Origin: Nocardia jinanensis
GTDB taxonomy: Bacteria > Actinomycetota > Actinomycetes > Mycobacteriales > Mycobacteriaceae
NCBI RefSeq assembly: GCF_014645735.1
Contig: NZ_BMMH01000012.1
Span: 62,001-126,000, forward strand
DNA length: 64,000 nt
Direction of reading: 5' to 3'
Notes under the pieces: generated by a model
What the model was told of the DNA's origin: nothing
What the model saw: the letters and a program-made list of their open reading frames with translations, nothing else
The model's database searches: none
Program-made: the position numbers and the translations under genes
Part shown: positions 33,260 through 41,356 of the stretch, piece by piece
Position numbering within the stretch: the first letter of the stretch is position 1
How the letters are laid out: the number at the start of each line of letters is the position of its first letter

Positions 33260-33415
33260 CTGGCCGGCAAATTTCGCGGCGGCCTGCGCGGTGACCGGGG
33301 TGAAGAGGTTGATCAGATTGCCATCGGGGTCGCGAAACAGCAACGACCGGTTCCCCCATGGCATCGTCGTGGGCTCGTTGACGAAATCGTTCGCTCCGCC
33401 CACCGGCTTCGAGCC
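33260..33415 (-). pseudogene. C-terminal remnant of a VOC-family protein
   Basis: Leftward frame with VNEPTTMPWGNRSLLFRDPD followed by GNLINLFTPVTAQAAAKFA, the unmistakable end of a glyoxalase/VOC protein. The N-terminal two thirds are absent: similarity stops at about 33415, exactly where the rightward WYL remnant begins. Beyond about 33260 the frame runs on into unrelated sequence. Confidence 0.65.
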
Positions 33416-33419
33416 GGCC

Positions 33420-33737
33420 GCTCATCTGCTGTCCGCACTTGCCACGGCGCCCTACCGGCACGAGGTATCGATCCGAGTTCAGGGCACACTCACCCAAGTC
33501 CGCGCACTGCTCCCCGCGACGATCGCGACCGTGCGCGAGATCGACTCCCCACCGCCTGACACTCGCCCGTGGGTGCGGGTCCGAATACGGGCCGAACAAC
33601 TGGACTGGATTCCCCCCGTACTCGCCGGTCTGAACCGCCCGTTCGTCATCGAGCACCCCGATATTCTCAACGACGCTGTGCGCGCCCTGGCCCGCCGACT
33701 CACAGCGGCCGCCGACGAATCCGAAACCCACGGGTAG
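33420..33737 (+). pseudogene. C-terminal remnant of a WYL-domain (YafY-type) regulator
   Basis: The rightward frame from 33420 reads AHLLSALATAPYRHEVSIRV, QGTLTQVRALLPATIATVRE and RPFVIEHPDILNDAVRALAR: the end of the WYL domain and the WCX dimerisation extension. HTH and most of WYL are missing. WYL regulators are often divergent from a VOC gene, and here only the two 3' ends survive back to back, as if the shared 5' regions were deleted. A 169-codon frame starting at 33228 runs across the junction but is unlikely to be functional. Confidence 0.65.
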
Positions 33738-33838
33738 AAACCGGATGCCGGAGCAGGTTACCTGCCCCGGAACGGTTCGAGTAACAAGCGCGACCCCTGT
33801 GCGATGTGTTCAGACAACATCAAACCAGGAGGTTCCAA

Positions 33839-34156
33839 ATGCTGTCTGCGAAGCGGCTTGCCGCCGGCGCCGTCGTTGCCACCGCGACTGCGGCCACTGT
33901 GCTCGCCGGTGGTGGCGTGGCCCAGGCCGACGTACCGGTGTGGCAGGCCAACTGTCACGTTTACAACGTCTTCAATACCGGCGGAATGGCCAATTGCGAG
34001 CTGCCGACCTGGCACCAGGTGAAGCTCACCTGCGTTGCCTGGCCCGTCCCGTTCACCTACTGGAAGTACGGCCCGGTGCAATACGGGCAGAACCAGTCCT
34101 GGGCCAGTTGCGACTCGTTCAACGCACTGGTGGGGATCGAGGTCATCCAGGCGTAA
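33839..34156 (+). CDS. Small secreted protein with four cysteines
   Basis: A 105-residue exported protein of unknown function. Signal peptide MLSAKRLAAGAVVATATAAT continues to an AxA site before DVPVWQANCH. The mature part, about 70 residues, has four cysteines (NCHVYN, NCELP, LTCVAWP, ASCDSF) that could form two disulfides, and is rich in Trp, Tyr and Asn. A strong AGGAGG lies seven bases before the ATG. No homologue comes to mind; flanking sequence is decayed or empty. Confidence 0.75.
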   Translation: MLSAKRLAAGAVVATATAATVLAGGGVAQADVPVWQANCHVYNVFNTGGMANCELPTWHQVKLTCVAWPVPFTYWKYGPVQYGQNQSWASCDSFNALVGIEVIQA

Positions 34157-34580
34157 TTCGCGCCCGGCCGATCTGCCCGGTGCTCGTTCCCTCGCGGCCG
34201 GACACCATGCCGCAGCCGAGTCTGCCGCATGCACCGTTTTGCCGCATACCGCGATGACAGCGCCGCAGCGACCGGTGAGGCACGTCGCGAGAACGCGTCG
34301 TCGCACGAGCGCGGTCACGGTATGTGACAAACGGCCGGCCCCGTGGCGTTCGTACGACGCACCGCCACAACACCGCGAGGAGATGGTGCATCGTTCACAA
34401 CGAAACAGACAAACTATGTGATCCCGGGCCGTAGCCGCGCCCGCCGTCCGCTCACTAGCATTTCCGCCACGGCGTGACGAAAGCGGTAGTGAGCATGGCT
34501 GACACGATCTGGCAAGTTGTCCACCAGAGCACGCGCTGCGCCGACTCCCACCGGCTACCGACCGCGGCGCGCCGGCTCTG
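34157..34580. other. Gene-poor stretch before the metalloprotease-like gene
   Basis: This 424-base stretch lies between a secreted-protein gene and a membrane-protein gene read in the same direction. It holds one short frame worth noting (34495-34584, separate entry). I see no hairpin, repeat or promoter pair that stands out. Confidence 0.4.
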
Positions 34581-34584
34581 GTGA
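34495..34584 (+). CDS. Possible 29-residue upstream reading frame
   Basis: ATG MADTIWQVVHQSTRCADS ... ARRLW, whose TGA overlaps the GTG of the next gene (GTGA). GGTAGTGAGC precedes the ATG. The overlap suggests translational coupling, or a leftover N-terminus of a longer partner gene; by composition alone it could be chance. Confidence 0.3.
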   Translation: MADTIWQVVHQSTRCADSHRLPTAARRLW

Positions 34585-35495
34585 AGGCACCCGCTTCCGG
34601 GCCCGTCTCAGCGGCTCTGCGCCGGGCTGGAGCACAGTTGTCCCGAGCCCTGAACCCCGCGGCGATCCACACATCCGCCAAATACCGGAGTTTCGCTCGC
34701 GGCGTGCGGAGGACAGACGAACTGCCGGAGGCTGATCACCGCTCGATTCGCTCCAAATGGTATTTGGTGGGCGCAGCGGTGGGTGGATGGGCGGCCGGAT
34801 CGGCGATATTCCACGCCGTCTACGAGGACCAGCCGGCCCCGCCGGTTACCTCCGAGATCGACCCCGCCGTAGAACGCCTCGCCGAGATGTCTCCCTTTCT
34901 GCGACAACAGTTGGCGGATCTGCGAGCCGAAGGATGGACGATCGGGTACGGCGCCATCGATTCCCTCGGCGCGACCCGGATGAAGTCCAAAACGATAGTG
35001 ATCAACGAATCCCTGAAGAACGATCCGTTGGAAGCTACGTCCGTACTCGCGCACGAAGTCGGGCACGCATATCCCGGCCGCTTCGACGTCGAGCCCTTGT
35101 CACCCCGGTCCGATGAGGACTACGACGACTGGCTCGAACGGAATCTGTGGCTGCGCCGACTCTCCGAAGCCGAAAGCGAACTGGTAGCCGCTCAGGTGCG
35201 CTCGGAGATCAGGAGCGGAGGAGGCCCGGATATCGGACGGGTCGAAGACTATACGGTGGGCCTCTACCACGCGATCGGCGCAGGCGTTCTGTCGCGAGAC
35301 GAAGCGCGCGAGCGTATGACCGAACATCTCGACTGGTACTCGTTCGAGTACTACCGGTCGGAACACGAAAAGCTATGGGACAGGCAATACGCCGATACAC
35401 ACGGTCCGTCGGTGGAGCGGTGGGATCGCGCCGGGTCATCAGGCCCTCCGAAAATGCCCCAGCCCATTCCGGAGACAAGCAACCCCTACCAGTAG
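34581..35495 (+). CDS. Membrane-anchored protein with zinc-metalloprotease motif
   Basis: A 304-residue protein. A basic N-terminal 55 residues are followed by one membrane segment (KWYLVGAAVGGWAAGSAIFH, 59-78) and then a domain with TIVINESLKNDPLEATSVLA-HEVGHAYPG; H158, E159 and H162 form HExxH. A third ligand may lie in the EAESELVAAQ helix, as in several gluzincin-like minimal proteases (DUF6782-like, by impression). The C-terminal 90 residues are acidic and Tyr/Trp-rich, ending in a Pro-rich tail. Similar domains occur in polymorphic-toxin and secretion-system proteins, but no such context is seen here. The GTG start is coupled to a tiny upstream frame. Confidence 0.7.
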   Translation: MKAPASGPVSAALRRAGAQLSRALNPAAIHTSAKYRSFARGVRRTDELPEADHRSIRSKWYLVGAAVGGWAAGSAIFHAVYEDQPAPPVTSEIDPAVERLAEMSPFLRQQLADLRAEGWTIGYGAIDSLGATRMKSKTIVINESLKNDPLEATSVLAHEVGHAYPGRFDVEPLSPRSDEDYDDWLERNLWLRRLSEAESELVAAQVRSEIRSGGGPDIGRVEDYTVGLYHAIGAGVLSRDEARERMTEHLDWYSFEYYRSEHEKLWDRQYADTHGPSVERWDRAGSSGPPKMPQPIPETSNPYQ

Positions 35496-35578
35496 GGACA
35501 GAGTCACCGGGCCAACGGAGACCTACCGTCGAAATCCCGTAATGCCGATGAGCGTGTCCCGCTGCTAGAGGGCCGTTG

Positions 35579-35608
35579 TCCGACAATCAGTCGGCCCGAC
35601 TTGTCGGA
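35579..35608. terminator. Nested palindrome between convergent genes
   Basis: Outer arms TCCGACAA / TTGTCGGA enclose an inner AGTCGG-C-CCGACT hairpin. Situated between a rightward and a leftward gene end; likely bidirectional terminator. Confidence 0.6.
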
Positions 35609-35716
35609 TATCTCGCCCACTCGACACGATTTCTCGACACCGTCCGACTTCGATCGCACCCAGATGGTGCGGTCAGCCCTGGCCAGGGTGCAACAACCGA
35701 AACGATTCTCAGCAGG

Positions 35717-36316
35717 TCAGTCCACCTTCGACTTGGCGCGGGCGTAGGCGCGGGCTGCGCGAGCGCGGTCGCCACAGCGCGTCGAGCACCAGTGACGGCG
35801 GCCGTGGCGGATCAGGTACCGATTGCACGGGACGGAGGCGCAGGTGGTCAGGAAACCGGCCTCGGCGCCGGTGAGTAGGTCGGCCGTATCTGCGGCGAGC
35901 GTCGCGAGCGCGCGGTCGAGGATCTCGTTGGGCGGACACAGCGCAGCGCGGTAGGGGCCATTCGTCTCATCCCATCGCAGCAGGGCAGCCGTTGGGGTCC
36001 TGCTCAACGCGTCGTTGACGGCGGACAGCGCTGCAGGCAATACCGGCTGCCGCGCGACACGGGCGGCGAACAATGCCCTGATGTGTTCGCGCAGCACGCG
36101 CAGCTGCGTCGCGCACATCTCCTGCACTCCGGCATCGGCAGGCGCGAGGCCGCGTTCGGCGAGCCACCGATTCGTCGATTCGGGGGTGCCGAGCAGGTCG
36201 ATGAAGTGTCCGCCGGGCAGCACATAGGCGCTGTCGGCGAAGTCGAGAGCGAGGTACTGCTCAGCCCCGGGTGCGGGCGGTAACGCAGCGGTCGAGATCT
36301 CTCGCACGGCTCTCAT
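35717..36316 (-). CDS. ABATE/CGNR zinc-finger regulator
   Basis: A 199-residue protein of the stress-induced CGNR family. An N-terminal ABATE ligand-type domain (ALDFADSAYVLPGGHFIDLL at the start) is followed by the C-terminal zinc finger with C159, C164, C177 and C181 in CASVPC ... RRHWCSTRCGDRARAARAY. The family signature CGNR is CGDR here. ATG 36316 is preferred: a -10 hexamer TAACAT (minus strand, 36329-36324) precedes it by seven bases, giving a leaderless transcript. A perfect 12-bp dyad covers its -35 region, so it is probably autoregulated and also controls the divergent gene. Confidence 0.85.
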   Translation of the reverse strand: MRAVREISTAALPPAPGAEQYLALDFADSAYVLPGGHFIDLLGTPESTNRWLAERGLAPADAGVQEMCATQLRVLREHIRALFAARVARQPVLPAALSAVNDALSRTPTAALLRWDETNGPYRAALCPPNEILDRALATLAADTADLLTGAEAGFLTTCASVPCNRYLIRHGRRHWCSTRCGDRARAARAYARAKSKVD

Positions 36317-36341
36317 ATTTCTCATGTTACGGCTTGCTTTT

Positions 36342-36373
36342 ATCCGTGAGAACAGCCTACCGTTCTCACGGAT
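36342..36373. promoter_or_regulatory. Perfect 12-bp dyad operator between CGNR and MBL/MFS genes
   Basis: ATCCGTGAGAAC, an 8-base centre, then GTTCTCACGGAT; a further half-site ATCCGTGAG lies at 36386-36394, directly before the ribosome-binding site of the rightward gene. Likely bound by the CGNR protein; inference. Confidence 0.65.
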
Positions 36374-36404
36374 ACATGTAGCTTCATCCGTGAGGAGTTT
36401 GCTG

Positions 36405-37550
36405 GTGGCTTCTGCAGGCACAACTGATCGGCAGGTCTGCGTCCGCGTATTCGGCGGTCCGACCGCACTATTCGAATACGGCGGGCTCAGGTTCCTCACC
36501 GACCCGACCTTCGACGCGCCCCGCGACTACCAGCAGGCCGGCGGCCTGCTGACCAAGACAGCGCCGGCCGCCGCCGCGCCGGCCGACCTCGGCCGCGTCG
36601 ACGTGGTTCTGCTCTCACACGACGAACACCCCGACAACCTCGACCACTCCGGCCGGGCCCTGCTCGCCGACGTGCCGCTCATCCTCACCACGCCCGGTGG
36701 CGGGCAACGCCTCGGGAACCGGGCCAAAGGCCTGGTCGACTGGGAATCGATCGAGCTGGCTCGCCCCGGCGGCGGCACGATCACCGTGACGGGCGTGCCC
36801 GCGATCCACGGGCCGGGCGCACGCGAGGAGGTCGAACCGATCACCGGCCAGGTCGTCGGATTCGTACTGACCGGGAAAGGCCTGCCCACCGTCTATGTCA
36901 GCGGCGACAACGCCTCGCTCACCGCGGTCGAGGAGATCGCCGAACGTTTCGCACCGGTGGACACCGCCATCCTCTTCGCCGGAGCGCCCACTTCGCTGTT
37001 CTCTTCGACGGTGCGCCGATCGTCCTCGACAGTACCCAGACCGCCGCGGCCGCCGAACTCCTCGCACGACCACGGCCACAGTACCGCCGCCTCCGGCCTC
37101 GTCATTGCCATCCACATCGGCGCGATGTACCTGCCATCGCCGCTGACGGGCCGGCTCGTAGATCGCTATGGCCGCTCGACCATCGCCGCCGTCTCCGGGC
37201 TGACCCTGCTCGGCGCCGGAGTCGTCGTTTGTGCCGCCGGTGAATCCGTCACCCTGTCGGCGGCGGCACTCACGCTGCTCGGTCTCGGCTGGAACTTCGG
37301 CCTCGTCGCAGGCACCGCGATCGTCACCGACGCCGTGCCGCTGGCTACCCGTGCCAGAACCCAGGGCCTGGTCGACCTCACCATCGCCATCGCGGGCGCG
37401 GCCGGCGGCATGGCCTCGGGGCTGGTCGTCGCCGCTGCCGGCTATCCCGGACTGGCCATCGGCGGTGGCATCCTGGCATCGGCCACCGTGCCCGCCGTCG
37501 CCGCCGCGCGCAAATCCCCACCCGGCTGGGCGGTGTTTCACAAGCAGTGA
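36405..37550 (+). pseudogene. Chimeric frame: MBL-fold hydrolase start fused to MFS transporter end
   Basis: One open frame of 381 codons encodes parts of two unrelated families. Residues about 10-199 are a UlaG-like metallo-beta-lactamase-fold domain (FGGPTALFEYGGLRFLTDPT; SHDEHPDNLD; YVSGDNASLTAVEEI). Its last strands continue in the +1 frame as DGAPIVLDSTQTAAAAELLA (37005-37065), so a small insertion at about 37000 (TTCTCTTCGACGG) shifted the frame. From about residue 227 the frame is the C-terminal half of a MFS carrier (GLVIAIHIGAMYLPSPLTGR, VDRYGRS, five hydrophobic segments). Neither half is complete. GTG 36405 follows GAGGAG. Best read as a deletion fusion of two adjacent genes, though the frame is open. 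Confidence 0.65.
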
Positions 37551-37703
37551 AGATGTGGGCCCACCCAAGGCGCACGTTCGGCTGCCCGACTACGCGGGGG
37601 TGCTGGACTCCAGGGCGTCGACAGGACCACCGATCACCTCGCCGACGCCATAGGTGCCACCTCACGTGCCGCGAGGGACGACGCCTCGGTAGGTGTTGAG
37701 CCG

Positions 37704-37728
37704 CTACACGTTGAAGCGGAACTCGACC
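37704..37728 (-). repeat. Detached copy of the 3' end of ychF (25 bp)
   Basis: Identical to 38682-38706: the last seven codons of ychF (VEFRFNV) plus stop and one preceding base. The two copies lie 978 bases apart, in direct orientation, on either side of vapBC. Possible attachment-site-like duplication. Confidence 0.8.
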
Positions 37729-37776
37729 GGGTTCCGCAGCCTAACAACCTTCACAGCGCATAGCCCATTCGATCCA

Positions 37777-38190
37777 CTACAAGAGAGTCTCGACAGGCTG
37801 TCCAGTGATATCGGCGATCAGTTCGAAATCCTTGTCCACGGCGAGCACGGTCAGGCCGGCTTTCTCGGCGGTGGCGGCGATCAGCAGGTCGGGGATGGAC
37901 GGCGCCCGATGCTGTCCACGGTCAGCGAGCAGCATCTGCACCTCCCAAGCCCGATCCTCCATTGCGGGAGTCAGGTGCTCGATCGGCATCAGGGTCAGTG
38001 GCGGGGACGCGAAGGCACGTCGTCCCGCTGTTCCCGAACGAGCCGAGAACCCGAGTTCGAGTCGCGTGATCGTCGAGAGGTGCACGAGACCACGTTCGAT
38101 TCGCGCATTCCACTCATCGAGGTTCCGAGCCTGGCCCAACTGCATTCTCGCGTAGGCCGATTTGTCGACGAGCCAGCTCGTCACCGCCAT
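37777..38190 (-). CDS. vapC: VapC-type PIN-domain toxin
   Basis: A 137-residue PIN ribonuclease, toxin of a type II system. Expected acidic residues are present: D9 (WLVDKSAY), E45 (TRLELGFSA), D101 ([11 protein letters not shown]) and D119/D121 ([13 protein letters not shown]). The first motif reads VDKSA rather than the commoner VDTSA/LDTNV. The ATG at 38190 overlaps the end of vapB by ten bases, standard for coupled antitoxin-toxin pairs. It targets RNA, presumably a tRNA or rRNA site; unknown here. Confidence 0.9.
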   Translation of the reverse strand: MAVTSWLVDKSAYARMQLGQARNLDEWNARIERGLVHLSTITRLELGFSARSGTAGRRAFASPPLTLMPIEHLTPAMEDRAWEVQMLLADRGQHRAPSIPDLLIAATAEKAGLTVLAVDKDFELIADITGQPVETLL

Positions 38191-38405
38191 GCGGAATCCA
38201 TTACCGAGGGGTCCGAAAGGTCGCTGAACGCTTCCGCAGACCGATCCCAATCCTCGGGAGTGAGAGTGGCGCCCTGCACGGGCGGCGTCCGACCCTCCAA
38301 CTTCCGACGCAGGTATTCGTTGCGCGACAGACCGAGGGCGGCAGCATCGGCATCGATGCGATCCACCGCTTCGTCGGACAGGCCGCGAATGAGAACGTTC
38401 GGCAT
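38181..38405 (-). CDS. vapB: VapB-type ribbon-helix-helix antitoxin
   Basis: A 74-residue antitoxin. The N-terminal ribbon-helix-helix motif is [36 protein letters not shown] and the C-terminal part ([20 protein letters not shown]) should wrap the toxin. GGGAGG lies upstream of the ATG, and a perfect 16-bp palindrome sits 22 bases before it as the probable autoregulatory operator. Confidence 0.9.
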   Translation of the reverse strand: MPNVLIRGLSDEAVDRIDADAAALGLSRNEYLRRKLEGRTPPVQGATLTPEDWDRSAEAFSDLSDPSVMDSAWR

Positions 38406-38427
38406 GATTTCCCACCTCCCAAAAGAT

Positions 38428-38443
38428 TGATATCATGATATCA
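38428..38443. promoter_or_regulatory. vapBC operator palindrome
   Basis: TGATATCATGATATCA, perfectly self-complementary, AT-rich against a GC-rich background, 22 bases before the vapB start. Typical binding site for a ribbon-helix-helix antitoxin. Confidence 0.7.
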
Positions 38444-38471
38444 CCTGCGGGTGATGACACTGGCCAGGTCG

Positions 38472-38624
38472 CTACCACACAGCCGGCACATGCCCGGGCG
38501 CTATGAACCAGAACACCTCCGACGGCACCCCACCGCTGTCGAACGCCGACACGATCAGCCACGAATCGGTCGAAGTCGGCGCGTGCGTCGACGAGCCGTG
38601 CAGCCCTCCGCCCCGATACACCAT
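38472..38624 (-). CDS. Possible 50-residue protein or remnant between vapB and ychF
   Basis: Frame [20 protein letters not shown] followed by [20 protein letters not shown] and [10 protein letters not shown]. Most third positions are G or C, as in coding DNA here. It is in the ychF frame, directly after the ychF stop (the open run begins there), so it may be the residue of an inserted gene rather than a gene of its own. No family recognised. Confidence 0.35.
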   Translation of the reverse strand: MVYRGGGLHGSSTHAPTSTDSWLIVSAFDSGGVPSEVFWFIAPGHVPAVW

Positions 38625-38681
38625 ATCGGTGCGGAACCAGCGTGAGCCCGACCGATTGCCAGACGTTCGACCGGAACTCGA

Positions 38682-38706
38682 CTACACGTTGAAGCGGAAC
38701 TCGACC
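38682..38706 (-). repeat. 3' end of ychF: partner of the 25-bp direct repeat
   Basis: Native copy of the duplicated 25 bases within ychF, in the same orientation as 37704-37728. Flanking bases differ on both sides. Confidence 0.8.
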
Positions 38707-39761
38707 ACGTCGCCGTCGGCCATGACGTAGTCCTTGCCCTCCATCCGGACCTTGCCCGCCGCCTTCGCCGCGGCCATCGACCCCGCCTCGACCAGATCGC
38801 CGAAGGCGACCACTTCGGCCTTGATGAAGCCGCGTTCGAAGTCCGTGTGGATGACCCCCGCCGCCTTCGGCGCGGTGTCGCCCTGGTGAATCGTCCACGC
38901 CCGGGCTTCTTTCGGGCCGGCCGTCAGGTAGGTCTGCAGGCCGAGCGTGTGGAAGCCGGCGCGAGCGAGGGCGTGCAGGCCGGGTTCGGTCTGGCCGATG
39001 GATTCCAGGAGTTCGGCGGCGGATTCGTCGTCGAGTTCGAGGAGTTCGGATTCGACCTTCGCGTCCAGGAACACCGCGTCGGCGGGCGCGACGGAGGCTT
39101 TCAGCTCGGCGACCTTGGCCTCGTCGGTGAGTATCGACTCGTCGGCGTTGAACACGTAGAGGAACGGCTTCGTGGTCAGCAGCGAAAGTTCTTTCAGCAG
39201 TTCGCCGTCGATCTCCTTCGCCGCGGCGAACAGGGTGCGGCCGTTGTTGAGGATCTCCTGCGCCTGCTTGGCGGCGTCGGCGCTGGGCTTGCGGTCCTTT
39301 TTGACCTTGGCTTCCTTCTCCAGGCGGACGACCGCCTTTTCGAGAGTCTGCAGGTCGGCGAGGATCAGTTCGGTTTCGATGACCTCGATATCGGAGGCCG
39401 GGTTCACCTGGCCGTCCACATGCACCACATCGTCGTCGGCGAAAACGCGGACGACCTGGCAGATGGCGTCGGCTTCGCGGATGTTGGCGAGGAATTTGTT
39501 GCCCAGGCCGGCGCCTTCGGAGGCGCCCTTCACGATGCCCGCGATATCCACGAAGGAGACCGTGGCGGGCACGATGCGAGCGGAGTCGAAGATATCGGCG
39601 AGCTTGTCCAGCCGGGGGTCGGGCAGCGGGACCACCCCGACGTTGGGCTCGATAGTCGCGAACGGGTAGTTCGCGGCGAGCACGTCGTTGCGGGTCAGCG
39701 CGTTGAACAGCGTCGATTTTCCGACGTTGGGCAGGCCGACGATTCCGAGGGTGAGACTCAC
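38682..39761 (-). CDS. ychF: Redox-regulated ATPase YchF (OLA1 family)
   Basis: A 359-residue P-loop ATPase of the Obg-related family, ribosome-associated and linked to stress responses. P-loop GLPNVGKST is at residues 9-17, G3 is [17 protein letters not shown], and NADE (YVFNADESI) occupies the place of the GTP-specificity motif, as usual for this ATP-preferring family. A C-terminal TGS domain ends VEFRFNV. Start is GTG. The 3' end is the site duplicated on the far side of vapBC. In M. tuberculosis a vapBC pair also follows ychF, by memory. Confidence 0.96.
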   Translation of the reverse strand: MSLTLGIVGLPNVGKSTLFNALTRNDVLAANYPFATIEPNVGVVPLPDPRLDKLADIFDSARIVPATVSFVDIAGIVKGASEGAGLGNKFLANIREADAICQVVRVFADDDVVHVDGQVNPASDIEVIETELILADLQTLEKAVVRLEKEAKVKKDRKPSADAAKQAQEILNNGRTLFAAAKEIDGELLKELSLLTTKPFLYVFNADESILTDEAKVAELKASVAPADAVFLDAKVESELLELDDESAAELLESIGQTEPGLHALARAGFHTLGLQTYLTAGPKEARAWTIHQGDTAPKAAGVIHTDFERGFIKAEVVAFGDLVEAGSMAAAKAAGKVRMEGKDYVMADGDVVEFRFNV

Positions 39762-39935
39762 GAGGACAGCAGTCTACGCGGGTAGCCGGGTGGGTCGGCG
39801 GTCGGCCGTACCGTGTGCGCGGGCGCCCGCTCGGAGGCTCGCGGCGTAGACGGTGAACTTCATACGGTCGCCCGGCTGCTCGGTGGATTCGCGGGCTCGA
39901 GCCCGATGCGCCCGTTCCGGCGTAGCGTGACACCT

Positions 39936-40778
39936 ATGGAGCCGACCTCACAGGTGGTGACGGCCCACCCCGCCCCCGCACTGGCCGCCTTCATCGACCG
40001 GTACGTCGGATACCGCATGTCCGGATTCGAGGCGGGACTGCACCGCGGGCTGCCGTCCCGGCATATGACGTTCATCGTCGCCATCGGACCCTCCATCGAC
40101 GTCATCAGCCAGACCGACGCCCGCCAATCCCCGGACGACTACCGCTGTGTGCTGAGCGGGCTCCAGGACACTCCGGCGATGATCGCGCACGACGGCACCC
40201 AGGAAGGTGTGGCCATAAAGCTCACTCCGCTGGGCAGCCGGGCGTTGTTCGGGCTGCCCGCGGCGGAACTGTGGAGTACCTCGATCGAGTTCGCCGACCT
40301 CATCGGCTCACCGGGTCGGCAACTATGGGAGGAACTGCAGGAGCAGACCGGGTGGCCGCAGCGGTTCGCGGCATGCGACCGGGTACTGACCCGGTTACTG
40401 GTCCCGGAGCGAGCGGTGGGACCGGAACTCAGCTGGGCGTGGCGCGCGGTGGCGGGATCGCACGGGACGATCGGGGTGGAAACGCTCGCCGAGCGCGTCG
40501 GCTGGAGCCGCCAGTACCTCACCAAACGGTTCACCGGCGAGTTCGGCTCGAGCCCGAAGGTAGCGGGGCGGGTGGCCCGGTTCGAGCGGGCCAAGCAGAT
40601 GCTGCTGCACACCCCGTCGTTCGTATCGATCGCCCAGGTTGCGGCCACCTGCGGTTATTACGACCAGCCGCATCTCAACCGTGAGTTCGCGCGACTGGCC
40701 GGATGCAGCCCGACGCAGTGGCTGGCCGAGGAGATTCCATCCGTCCAAGACCCGGAGATGGCCGGCGAGCCAGGCTGA
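39936..40778 (+). CDS. AraC-family transcriptional regulator
   Basis: A 280-residue regulator. An N-terminal sensor half (AFIDRYVGYRMSGFEAGLHR; DGTQEGVAIKLTPLGSRALF) resembles the AraC group paired with VOC or glyoxalase genes. The C-terminal double HTH has VETLAERVGWSRQYLTKRFT and FVSIAQVAATCGYYDQPHLN. ATG 39936 was chosen; an earlier in-frame start would cross the ychF promoter side. The VOC gene begins four bases after the stop, so they are co-transcribed and probably functionally tied. Confidence 0.9.
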   Translation: MEPTSQVVTAHPAPALAAFIDRYVGYRMSGFEAGLHRGLPSRHMTFIVAIGPSIDVISQTDARQSPDDYRCVLSGLQDTPAMIAHDGTQEGVAIKLTPLGSRALFGLPAAELWSTSIEFADLIGSPGRQLWEELQEQTGWPQRFAACDRVLTRLLVPERAVGPELSWAWRAVAGSHGTIGVETLAERVGWSRQYLTKRFTGEFGSSPKVAGRVARFERAKQMLLHTPSFVSIAQVAATCGYYDQPHLNREFARLAGCSPTQWLAEEIPSVQDPEMAGEPG

Positions 40779-40782
40779 GAAC

Positions 40783-41211
40783 ATGACCGCAACAGCGAAA
40801 ACCACCACGACAACCACCCCCGCGCCCACCGTCTGGCCGTGCCTGGCCTTCCGGGATGCCCGCGGCACCGCGGACTTCCTGGTCCGGGCGTTCGGCTTCG
40901 AACTGACGGCCATGTACGCCCGCGAGAGCGACCCGGCGGTGATCGAGCACGCCGAACTCCGCTGGCCGGAAGGCGGCGGAGTCATGTTCGGCACCGCGGA
41001 CAAAGGCGGCGGACTGCCGGAACGCCGCACGCCGGGAACCGAATCCGTCTACATCGTCTGCGCCGACCCGGACGCCCTGTACGAGCGGGCCACCGCGGCC
41101 GGGGCGGAGACCATTGCCGGATTGAAAGACGAGGACTACGGGTCGCGCGGGTTCACGGTCGCGGACCCGGAGGGCAACTTCTGGAGTTTCGGGACCTATC
41201 GGGGCCGATGA
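40783..41211 (+). CDS. VOC-superfamily protein
   Basis: A 142-residue glyoxalase-like protein. After a Thr-rich N-terminus it shows VWPCLAFRDARGTADFLVRA FGF, ESVYIVCADPDALYERATAA and GFTVADPEGNFWSFGTY, the last being the usual metal-binding end of the second module. Enzyme activity unknown. Forms an operon with the AraC-type gene upstream. Confidence 0.88.
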   Translation: MTATAKTTTTTTPAPTVWPCLAFRDARGTADFLVRAFGFELTAMYARESDPAVIEHAELRWPEGGGVMFGTADKGGGLPERRTPGTESVYIVCADPDALYERATAAGAETIAGLKDEDYGSRGFTVADPEGNFWSFGTYRGR

Positions 41212-41319
41212 GCCGCGTCGTTCCACGGGATCGGAGCCGGAGCGTGGTTCGCTGATCCGGGTGGCCGCGGCGGTGTCGAGCCCTGCCGCGGCGCCTCTGC
41301 AAATCGGCACTCGTACAGC

Positions 41320-41356
41320 TTGACCTTCAGGTTGCTCGAAGCCCGATGATGAGCGG
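41320..41356 (+). promoter_or_regulatory. MerR-type promoter, leaderless, in front of the MerR/beta-clamp gene
   Basis: TTGACC (41320-41325), a 19-base spacer with a CTTC-N9-GAAG dyad, then GATGAT (41345-41350); the GTG start follows six bases later. Spacer length and dyad are those of MerR-activated promoters, so autoregulation is likely. Confidence 0.65.

Noticed and set aside
33228-33737. 169-codon frame across the VOC/WYL junction as an intact gene
   Set aside because: Its first third is antisense to recognisable VOC sequence and only the last third is WYL; treated as a remnant.
37777-39933. 718-codon leftward frame spanning ychF and vapC
   Set aside because: Only its last 137 codons (vapC) are meaningful; the rest is out of frame with ychF and vapB, which are well supported.
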